Origin: Orientallactaga sibirica | Taxonomy: Eukaryota > Chordata > Mammalia > Rodentia > Dipodidae | DNA length: 64,000 bases | Reading direction: 5' to 3' | Assembly (NCBI GenBank): GCA_036365145.1 | Contig: JAEOAD010000015.1 | Span: 6,193,501 to 6,257,500 of the forward strand | Part shown: positions 53,962-64,000 of the stretch, piece after piece | How the letters are laid out: the number at the start of each line of letters is the position of its first letter | Numbering within the stretch: the first letter of the stretch is position 1 | Translations under genes and position numbers: made by a program | Notes under the pieces: model-generated | Seen by the model: only the letters and a program-made list of their open reading frames with translations | Database searches by the model: none | Told to the model about the DNA's origin: nothing

Positions 53962-54548
53962 AAAAGAACACGCCAACAGGAGGACATTACATGCACCTAA
54001 CATGGGGACACCCAATTTCATAAAAAAAAAAAACTATGAGACTTAAGATCACAGATAACATCAAACACAATTGTAGTAGGTGACTTCAATACCCCACTCT
54101 CATCAATTGACAGGTCATCCCAGCAAAAAATTAACAGAACAACATCTGGATTAAAAGATGTCATGGAACAAATGGACCTAACATATCTACAGAACATTCC
54201 ATCCAAATGCTGCAGAATATACATTTTTCTCAGCAACACATGGAACATTCTCTAAAATAGACCATATATTAAGACACAAAGAAAACCTTAACAAATCCAG
54301 GAAATCCCTTGTACTCTATCTGAACACAATGGGAGCATACACAAATTCATGGAGACTAAACAGTACACTATTGAATGATGAATGTGTCATTGAATAAATT
54401 TTAAAGGAAATCAATAAATTCATAGACTCAAATGATGAAAATACAACATACCAAAACCTTTGGGACACAGTGAAGGCAGAACTAAGAGGGAAATTTATAG
54501 CTCTAAGTGCCTATATTAAGAAATTAGAGAGTTCACAAGTAAACAATG

Positions 54549-54772
54549 TATTTTATTTATTTATTCATTTATTTGAGACAGAGAGAGAGAAAGAGGCAGA
54601 TAGATAGAGAGAGAATGGGTGTGTCAGGGCCTCCAGCCACTGCAAACAAACTCCAGATGCATGTGCCACCTTGTGCATCTGGTTTATGTGGGTCCTGTGG
54701 AACTGAGCCTTGAACCAGGGTCCTTGGGCTTCACAGGCAAACACTTAACCACTAAACCACCTCTCCAGGCCC
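54549..54772 (-). repeat. DIP SINE
   Basis: Antisense; 'cacaagtaaacaat' duplicated. Confidence 0.93.
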
Positions 54773-54866
54773 ACAAGTAAACAATTTAATGCTTCACCTT
54801 AAGGCCTTGGAAAAAGAACTATGCAAACCAAAAATCAATAGATGGGAAGAAATAATAAAACTTAGG

Positions 54867-55098
54867 GGGCTGGAGGGATGGCTTAATGGTTAAGGAATTT
54901 GCCTGCAAAGCCAAAGGATGCTGGTTCAATTCTCCAGGACCCACAGAAGCCAGATGCACATGGGGCACATGCATCTGGAATTCATTTGCCATGGCTGGAA
55001 GCCCTGGCATGCCCATTCTCTCTCTCTCTCTCCCTCTCTTTCCCTCTCTCTTCTCTCCCCTCAAATAAATAATAAAATAAATAAATATATTTTTAAAA
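54867..55098 (+). repeat. DIP SINE
   Basis: Sense copy, followed directly by a B1. Confidence 0.92.
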
Positions 55099-55102
55099 GA
55101 TT

Positions 55103-55260
55103 AGGCCAGGCATGGTGGTGCACATCTTTCATCCCAGCACTTGGGAGGCAGAGGTAGGAGAACTGCTGTAAGCTTGAGGCCAGCCTGAGAATACAGAGTG
55201 AACTCCAGATCAGCCTGGGCCAGAGTGAGACCCTACTTCAAAAAAAAAAACCAAAAAAAA
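55103..55260 (+). repeat. B1 SINE
   Basis: Sense, in the DIP tail. Confidence 0.9.
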
Positions 55261-55500
55261 AAATAGGGCAGAAATTAATGAAATACAAACCAAGAAAACA
55301 ATCCAAAGAATCAATGAAACAAAGAGTTGGTTCTTTGAAAGGATAAACAAGATTGATAAACCTTTAGCAAATTGGACCAGAAGAAAGAGAGAAGAGGCAA
55401 AAATTAATAAAATTAGAGAAGAAAAAGGCACCATTACAATAGATACTAAAGAAATTCAGAAAATCATAAGGACATACTTTAAGAATATATATGCCTCTGC

Positions 55501-56650
<1,150 letters not shown>

Positions 56651-56660
56651 CAACTTCCGG

Positions 56661-56673
56661 TTAAGATGGCGAC
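56661..56673 (+). promoter_or_regulatory. YY1-like motif at the L1 5' end
   Basis: 'aagatggcgac' lies about 10 bases from the L1 start. Human L1 has a YY1 site in the same place that positions transcription start; function here is inferred by analogy. Confidence 0.6.
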
Positions 56674-56921
56674 ATAGGAAACTCACCAAAAAAGGGTAGG
56701 GGATAAAAGCAAAACAAACCCCAGCAAAATACACTTTTCTACTAAAAAGTGAGGTACATAGTAAACTTTCAAGCACAGCAGAGAAGTAGGAGAGATCCAG
56801 AGCGTCTGGAGCCCACAGAAGCGGGCAGAAGCGGCTCCACGGCCGCCGCAACTGCCGCGGTGGCGGCACGGCTAGGCTCTGCCTGAGACAGCTGAGCCGC
56901 AGGACTTTTAAAAGCAGGTGA

Positions 56922-57081
56922 GGCCGGGCGTGGTGGCGCACGCCTTTAATCCCAGCACTCGGGAGGCAGAGGTAGAAGGATCGCCGAGAGTTCAAGGCCA
57001 CCCTGAGACTACATAGTTAATTCCAGGTCAGCCTGGACCAGAGTGAGACCCTACCTCGCAAAAACCAAAAAAAAAAAAAAA
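56922..57081 (+). repeat. B1 SINE, young type, in the L1-B 5' UTR
   Basis: Almost consensus; exact duplication 'aaagcaggtgagg' at both ends. Confidence 0.95.
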
Positions 57082-57920
57082 AGCAGGTGAGGAGATTTTT
57101 CCACTCACACCGCCTCCTCACAATCTCAAGAAACGTGGAAGGAGGATGGTAGAGGATCGCGTGGAGGAACAGACGGACTTCAGCCGCCACTCACAGCCTC
57201 CCCTCCCCCACCACGAGTGCAAGCACGGCGAGCAACAGAGCTCACCAGCTCACCAGCAGCATCGGGCGCAGCAAAAGCAGAGACCCACAGATGCAGCTGA
57301 CTTACTGAATCCACAACACAGCAAAGGAACCAAGCAGCCGTGCAGCATAGCTGTGATCAAACCCGTTCCAAAAGGTAACTTGGTATTCACCAGGTTATTA
57401 CCCACCAAATAAGCCTGATATATAATCCTGACGGATGGTCAGATCTGACATTCCTAAATAAGCTATATTCTAGGCTGCTCATTTGTTGCTTCCTGATTTG
57501 TTTCTTCCTCTGTCATTCATTGGGGAAGGGTCTCTCTTGATCACAAGCTGACCTTGGAACTCTCTACAGATCAGAAATCTTAGCCTTCCAGTTGACAGGA
57601 TTAAGGGAGTGGGCTAACACATATCCTTAGGAACTGTGACTTTGTCATAATACCTGCTTTTGCACAAATACTCTGTGCTGTATTTCATTGAAGGGGTACA
57701 TTGTTGAGTTAAATTTTGGATCTTGACTGTAGTCTGTTCCATTCACCCCACTTGATACTCTCATAGCAGGCAAGGGTCACTTCTGTGATTACTTTGAGAG
57801 CCTTAAGAACCACACTTAACACCTTAAACTCCTACACTGAAGATATATAATATCAGATTGATTGATACATCTAACATTACTGCAGATATTTAGAAAACCC
57901 AAGCATTAAATTAATTCAAG

Positions 57921-58998
57921 ATGCAAAGATCTCTACATTATAATACAAGAAACACAAAACATCCAGACAATATAAATCCACCAAAAAGGATTAATATATC
58001 AGAAATGACCTTCAGTGAGGCTGACTTAGAGGACATCCCCGAGAAAGATTTCAAAAGAATGATTATAATTATGTTCAAAGAACTCAAAGAGGAAATGAAA
58101 GGGGTTCAAAGACCTCAAAGAAGAAATCAAAGGATTCAAAGAACACACAGAAAACCAATTTAATGAAATAAGGAGGTCAATACTAGACATAAATACGGAA
58201 ATAGAAAGAATAAAGAAAACCCACTCAGAAATGCTAGCAATAAAGAACACAGTCAGTGAAATTAAAACCTCTGTAGAAAATCTCTCTAGTAGAATGGATG
58301 AAGGAGAGAACAGGATATCAAATCTAGAAGACCAAGTAGCTGATCTAATACAGTCCAACAGAGAGAAAGACAAAATGATAGGAAGGTATGAATGGGAATT
58401 TCAGGATATTCGGGACACTATGAAAAGATCAAACATAAGAATTCAAGGGATAGTAGAAGGAGAAGAATTTCACTCCAAAGGCATAGTAGGTGTTTTCAAC
58501 AAAATCATAGAGGAAAACTTCCCCCAAATTGGGAAAGAGATGCCAATGCAGATACAGGAAGCCTTTAGAACACCAAACAGACAAAACCTGGAAAGAACTC
58601 TCTCCCGCCATATTATAATTAAACTACCAAACATACAAACTAAAGAAAATATATTGAAAGCAGCTAGAGAGAAAAAGCAAGTGACCTACAAGGGAAGCCC
58701 ATCAGACTCACAGCAGATTACTCAACACAAACTTTAAAGGCCAGAAGGGCCTGGAGTGATGTATTCCAAGTTCTGAAAGATAAAAACTGTCAACCGAGAT
58801 TACTTTATCCTGCAAAACTATCTATCCAAATAGATGGAGAAATAAGGACATTCCACAACAAAGACAGGCTAAAGGAATTTTTGGCAACTAAACCAGCTCT
58901 ACAGAAAATACTTGCAGGAATCATTCATGCTAAGGAGAAAGCAAAGCACACACAACAGGAAATAGGAAAAAATAAACCATACTCAAATAACAGATAAA
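57921..58998 (+). pseudogene. L1-B ORF1 (RNA-binding protein), frameshifted
   Basis: N-terminal acidic part, coiled coil (about 58020-58370, ISNLEDQVADLIQSN), RRM-type block (SNIRIQGIVEGEE, about 58430) and basic C-terminal domain. A frameshift near 58150 splits the N-terminus and another near 58725 splits the C-terminus, which otherwise runs to TAA at 58996-58998. ORF1p is the trimeric nucleic-acid chaperone of the L1 particle. Confidence 0.9.
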
Positions 58999-59043
58999 AC
59001 AAGTGAGTAAAGGGAAAACAGGAAAAACTAAAAAATAAGAAGA

Positions 59044-62000
59044 ATGGTGAGAATAAACACATATATGTCAATAATAACTCTTAATATCAATGGTCTCAAT
59101 GCCCCTATCAAAAGACACAGACTTGCAGACTGGATTAAAAAGCAGGATCCTACCATCTGTTGCCTCCAGGAAACTCATCTCTCAATAAAAAATAGAAACC
59201 TTCTTAGGGTGAAAGATTGGAAAAAGGTATTTCAAGCAAATGGTCCTAGAAAACAAGCAGGGGTTGCTATCTTAATTTCTGACAAAATAGACTTCAATCC
59301 AACATTTGTGAGGAAAGATAAAGAAGGTCACTTTATACTGATTAAAGGAACACTCCAACAGGAGGACATTACAATCCTAAACATATATGCCCCTAACATG
59401 GGGCTCCCAATTTCATCAAACAAACACTATTAGAACTAAGGTCAGAGATATCTCCTAACACAATAGTAGTGGGTGACTTCAATACCCCACTCTCATCACT
59501 TGACAGGTCTACCCAGCAAAAAATAAACAGAGAGACATCTGCATTAAATGATATCATGGAACAAATGGACCTAACAGATATATACAGAACATTCCATCCA
59601 AATGCTGCAGAATATACATTTTTCTCAGCAGCACACGGGACATTTTCTAAAATAGACCATATACTAGGACACAAATCAAATCTTAACAAATACAGGAAAA
59701 TTGAAATAATCCCTTGTACACTTTCTGACCACAATGGGATTAAACTGCAAATCAGCAACAAGAAAAACTACAGAGCATACAGAAACTCATGGAGACTAAA
59801 CAGCACTTTATTGAATGATGTATGGGTCATTGAAGAAATTAAAAAGGAAATCAAGAAATTCGTAGAATCAGCCGGGCGTGGTGGCGCACGCCTTTAATCC
59901 CAGCACTCGGGAGGCAGAGGTAGGAGGATCGCCGAGAGTTCGAGGCCACCCTGAGACTACATAGTTAATTCCAGGTCAGCCTGGACCAGAGTGAGACCCT
60001 ACCTCGCAAAACCAAAAAAAAAAAAAAAAAGAAAGAAATTCGTAGAATCAAATGATGATGAGAATACAACATACCAAAACCTTTGGGACACAATGAAGGC
60101 AGTCCTACGAGGGAAATTTATAGCCCTAAGTGCATATATTAAGAAATTGGAGAGTTCGCAACTAAACAATTTAATGCTTCACCTTAAGGCCTTGGAAAAA
60201 GAAGAACAAGGCAAACCAAAAATTAGTAGATGGGAAGAAATAATAAAGGTTAGGGCAGAAATTAATGAAATGGAAACCAAAAAAACAATCAAAAAGATCA
60301 ATGAAACAAAGAGTTGGTTCTTTGAAAGGATAAACAAGATTGACAAACCCTTAGCAAATCTGACCAAAAGAAAGAGAGAAGAGACAAAAATTGATAAAAT
60401 TAGAGATGAAAAAGGCAACATCACAACAGATACCAAAGAAATTCAGAAAATCATACGGACATACTTTAAGAATATATATGCCTCTAAGTTTGAAAACCTG
60501 AAAGAAATGGATGAATTCCTTGATTCATATGACCTACCAAAATTAAATCAAGAAGAGATAAACCATTTAAATAGAACTATAACAACAACAGAGATTCAAG
60601 CAGTTATAAAAACTCTCCCAACTAAAAAAAGCCCAGGCCCAGATGGATTCACTGCTGAATTTTACCAGACATTCCTGGAGGATCTAACACCAATGCTTCT
60701 CAAACTTTTCCATAAAATAGAAAAGGAAGTAACTCTACCGAAATCCTTCTATGAAGCCAGCATTACCCTGATACCCAAACCGGACAAAGACAGATCAAAA
60801 AAAGAAAATTATAGACCAATCTCCCTCATGAACATGGATGCAAAAATTCTCAACAAAACACTGGCAAACAGAATACAAGAATTTATCAGAAAGATTATTC
60901 ACCCTGACCAAGTAGGCTTTATCCCAGAGATGCAGGGATGGTTCAACATACGCAAATCCATAAATGTAATACACCATATAAATGGTCTGAAGGACAAAAA
61001 TCACATGGTCATCTCAATAGATGCAGAAAAGGCATTTGACAAAATCCAACACCCCTTCATGGTGAAAGTATTACAGAAACTGGGAATAGAAGGAGCATAT
61101 CTCAACATAATAAAAGCTATTTATGACAAACCTACAGCCAACATAATACTAAATGGGGAAAAACTTGAAGCTTTTCCTCTAAATTCAGGAACAAGACAAG
61201 GGTGTCCACTTTCCCCACTACTATTTAATATAGTACCGGAAGTCTTAGCCATAGCAATAAGGCAAGAGACACTCATAAAGGGGATACAAATTGGAAGGGA
61301 AGAGATCAAATTATCATTATTTGCAGACGATATGATTCTATACTTAACAGACCCTAAAGTCTCTACCTGCAAACTGTTAGAGCTGATAAACACTTTTAGC
61401 AATGTAGCAGGATACAAAATAAACACACAGAAATCAGTAGCTTTTCTATATACTAACAACAAATGTGCAGAGGATGAAATCAGGAATCTCTCCCATTCAC
61501 AATTGCCTCAAAAAAAAATAAAATACCTTGGAATAAACTTAACCAAGGAAGTGAAGGATCTCTACAATGAGAACTTTAAAAACTCGAGCGACAAATTACA
61601 GAAGACACAAGGAAATGGAAAGACATCCCATGCTCCTGGATTGGAAGAATCAATATTGTGAAAATGTCAATCTTACCAAAAGCAATCTATACATTTAATG
61701 CGATCCCTATTAAAATCCCAATAGCTTTCTTCATGGAAATAGAAAAAACAATCCTAAAATTCATCTGGAAACACAAAAAACCTCGAATAGCCAAAACAAT
61801 TTTTGAAACAAAAATCAGGCAGGTGGTATAACCATACCCGATTTTAAGTTATATTACAAAGCCATAGTAACAAAAACAGCATGGTACTGGCACAAGGACA
61901 GACAGGTAGATCAATGGAACAGAATAGAAGACCCAAATATTAATCCAAGCAGCTACAGACACCTGATTTTTGACAAAAATGCCAAAAATATTAATTGGAG

Positions 62001-62933
62001 AAAAGATAGCCTCTTTAACAAGTGGTGTTGGGAAAACTGGACATCGGTATGTAAAAGAATAAACATAGATCCTTGTCTCTCTCCATGCACAAGAGTCAAG
62101 TCCAAATGGATCAGGGACCTTGATATCAGACCTGAAACTCTGAACCTGCTAGAGGAAAAAGTAGGGGAAACCCTTCAACATATTGGCATAGGTAAGGACT
62201 TTCTGAATATAACCCCAATTGCTCAGCGAATAAAACCACTAATCAACCAATGGGACCTTATGAAATTACAAAGCTTTTGTACAGCAAAGGACACTGTGAA
62301 TAGAGCAAAAAGACAACCTACAGAATGGGAGAAAATCTTTGCCAGCTATACATCCGACAGAGGATTAATATCCAGAATATACAAAGAACTCAAAACACAG
62401 AATAATAAGAATTCAAACAACCCAGTTAAAAAATGGGCTATGGAACTAAATAGAGAATTCACAGAAGATGAAATACAGATGGCATATAAACATCTGAAAA
62501 AGTGTTCCACATCCTTAGCCATCAGGGAAATGCAAATTAAAACCACTTTGAGATTCCATTTCACTCCTGTCAGAATGGCTACCATCAAGAAAACAAATGA
62601 CAATAAGTGTTGGCGTGGATGCGAAAAAAGAGGAACACTTCTACACTGTTGGTGGAATGTAACCTGGTCCAACCATTGTGGAAATCAGTGTGGAGGTTTT
62701 TGAGACAGCTAGAAATAGATTTACCATATGATCCAGCTATAGCACTCCTAGGCATATATCCAGAAGACACTTCTCACTTCCTTAGAGATACTTGCAAAAC
62801 CATGTTTATTGCCACTCTATTCACAATAGCTAGGAAATGGAAGCAGCCTAGATGTCCCACCACAAATGAATGGATAATAAAGATGTGGTACATTTACACA
62901 ATGGAGTTCTACTCAGCGGTAAAGAAAAAATGA
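59044..62933 (+). pseudogene. L1-B ORF2 (endonuclease/reverse transcriptase), broken
   Basis: Endonuclease 59044-about 59760: LNINGLNAP, QETHLS, GDFN (about 59473) and SDHN (about 59728) catalytic-type motifs. Frameshift near 59420. B1 inserted 59871-60034. RT 60600-61560 with [24 protein letters not shown] and FADD (61320-61331). Frameshifts near 61580 and further stops after 61830; Cys-rich C-terminus about 62605-62650 (CWRGC, then HC). Length fits a mammalian ORF2, but it cannot be translated through. Confidence 0.93.
59871..60034 (+). repeat. B1 SINE, young type, in L1-B ORF2
   Basis: Essentially consensus with all CpGs; exact 16-bp duplication 'gaaattcgtagaatca' (59855-59870 and 60035-60050). 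One of the youngest insertions in the window. Confidence 0.96.
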
Positions 62934-64000
62934 AATTATGAAATTTGCAGGGAAATGGATGGATCTGGAAAGGATTATACTAAGTGAGGTAACCCAGGCT
63001 CAGAAAGCCAAACGTCACATGTTTCTCTCATATGTGGATCCTAGCTACAAATAGACAGACTTGTGTGTGAAATGGAACCAAAAATTGGTACCAGAAACCA
63101 GTAAGCTGGTAAAAGGCTATAAGGGATGGAGGAAAGGGAAGGACTGAAGTGTATGGTATTGCACATATGTAAGTGGAAGGACTGATTACAGGAGGGGAAT
63201 GGCCTAATCAAGGCCATGGGTAGAGAATGCATAAAAGAAGGGCAGGGGAGGGTCAATCTAATTTCAAAAGATTGTGAATAAGACTTATGTAAAACTACTT
63301 TTTGAATAATGGTACATCTAGAAGCTGTAGACTGTTACTAGAAAATTTTCAGTACCTGGGATGGGATACCTTCCAGTGAGTTGTTGGCCAAGGAGGTCCC
63401 GGTAGCCTCCAAAACATTAAAGGCTTTTGCCAAAGCCCTTGGTTTCCCCTGAGAAACAGATAGTAAGACCCTATTGCTGAAGACATCTCTTGCCTGAGAG
63501 GCAAGGTCACTGAGAAAGCAAGCTGGTGCTGAGCAGAAAACCTTCTCCCTGTAGACCAGCCAACTGAAAGCTGGAAAAAGCTGCACTGCATGCAGAGTAT
63601 GGGAGACAGAAGTCATCAGCAGTGAAAACAGTGGACACTGAATATTCAAAATTGGCCAGACAGGCCCAAAGACTGAACAGGTGCAATAGTGGCATGTCTA
63701 CTGTGGGGTAACCAACTGCTCTATAATTGGACTGAAGGCCCCTCTACGGGAGGGAATACATACCTGGTACTGAAAAACCTAAGCAAAGTCTATGGTAGGT
63801 AAGGTCATGAGCCTTAGGGGTATAAAGTATGCTCTTATCTAAATGTATATACTACTCCCACCAAGCTGCCCGGAAAATACTACACTTAATGCTCATATTC
63901 ACATATTAATGCTACTCTCACTTCTGGTTAGAGAAGCTTCTCTTTTCAGATGGCGATGACCACTGGGATGATCCAAAAGGCAACATAGTGCTGAGAAGAA
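62934..64000 (+). other. L1-B 3' UTR, first 1.07 kb
   Basis: Long non-coding 3' end shared with the L1 pieces at 15.8, 43.1 and 52.6 kb. By comparison with 52571-53961, about 300 bases (G-rich block and tail) should remain beyond the window. Confidence 0.9.

Larger units (their letters stand above)
56652..64000 (+). mobile_element. L1-B: nearly full-length L1, runs off the window
   Basis: 5' UTR (56652-57920), ORF1 (57921-58998), short intergenic, ORF2 (59044-62933), 3' UTR (62934 to beyond 64000). Frameshifts in both ORFs and two B1 insertions mean it is not active. No 5' truncation, since it opens with 'cttccggttaagatggcgac' like L1-A. Confidence 0.93.

Overview
The window is mammalian nuclear DNA from a rodent, most likely a jerboa (Dipodidae, Jaculus-like). 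The lineage call rests on two very abundant SINE families. One is a 7SL-derived B1 variant with 'aggaggatcgccgagagttc' and 'gagtgagaccctacctcg' segments. The other is a tRNA-derived B2-superfamily element of the type described from jerboas as DIP, with a 'ggctggagagatggcttagc' head and a 'ctctct...aaataaataaa' tail. ID and B4 elements and a rodent-style young L1 family agree. Species identity is inference.

Genes (about 1.6-15.7 kb). A CpG island at about 1985-2715 sits between two divergent genes. On the minus strand is the first coding exon of FAM228B (1674-1788, 31 codons then a splice donor; the rest of the gene lies left of the window). On the plus strand is PFN4 (profilin 4), complete in four coding exons (3355-3471, 6457-6594, 10556-10661, 15614-15642). 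The four join in phase into 129 codons with consensus splice sites. The PFN4 introns are full of SINEs. Traces of older repeats (L1M, MIR, L2) survive near the genes.

Repeat-dominated remainder. From 15.8 kb on I find no other functional gene. In order: an antisense L1 3' end (15.8-17.0 kb); a SINE-rich stretch with a solo LTR inside a B1 (19.38-19.81 kb); a near-complete but decayed class I (gamma-like) endogenous retrovirus on the minus strand (20999-28978), inserted into a DIP SINE; a relay of head-to-tail SINEs (30.6-32.8 kb); a decayed gag-less provirus on the plus strand (34898-40079), inserted into a B1, with betaretrovirus-like pro/pol but a gamma-type (CX6CC) transmembrane Env; an antisense L1 with a large internal deletion and a class II-like solo LTR (43.09-47.71 kb); and a plus-strand L1 (L1-A, 49.1-55.8 kb) carrying many nested insertions.

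At 55.82 kb L1-A breaks off inside the reverse transcriptase region and is joined directly to a same-sense retrocopy of a short CHN1 (alpha2-chimaerin) transcript (about 55820-56650). A second, nearly full-length L1 (L1-B, from about 56652 past the window end) follows at once, with an intact-looking 5' end including a YY1-like motif, ORF1, ORF2 and a 3' UTR of at least 1.07 kb. All L1 and proviral reading frames carry stops or frameshifts, so nothing here looks able to move or replicate by itself.

The most interesting items are the L1/CHN1 chimera, the mixed beta-pol/gamma-env provirus, a B1-linked 86-bp segment present twice 4 kb apart (possible SINE 3' transduction), and a B1 insertion 20 bp upstream of PFN4 exon 3 that duplicated the polypyrimidine tract.
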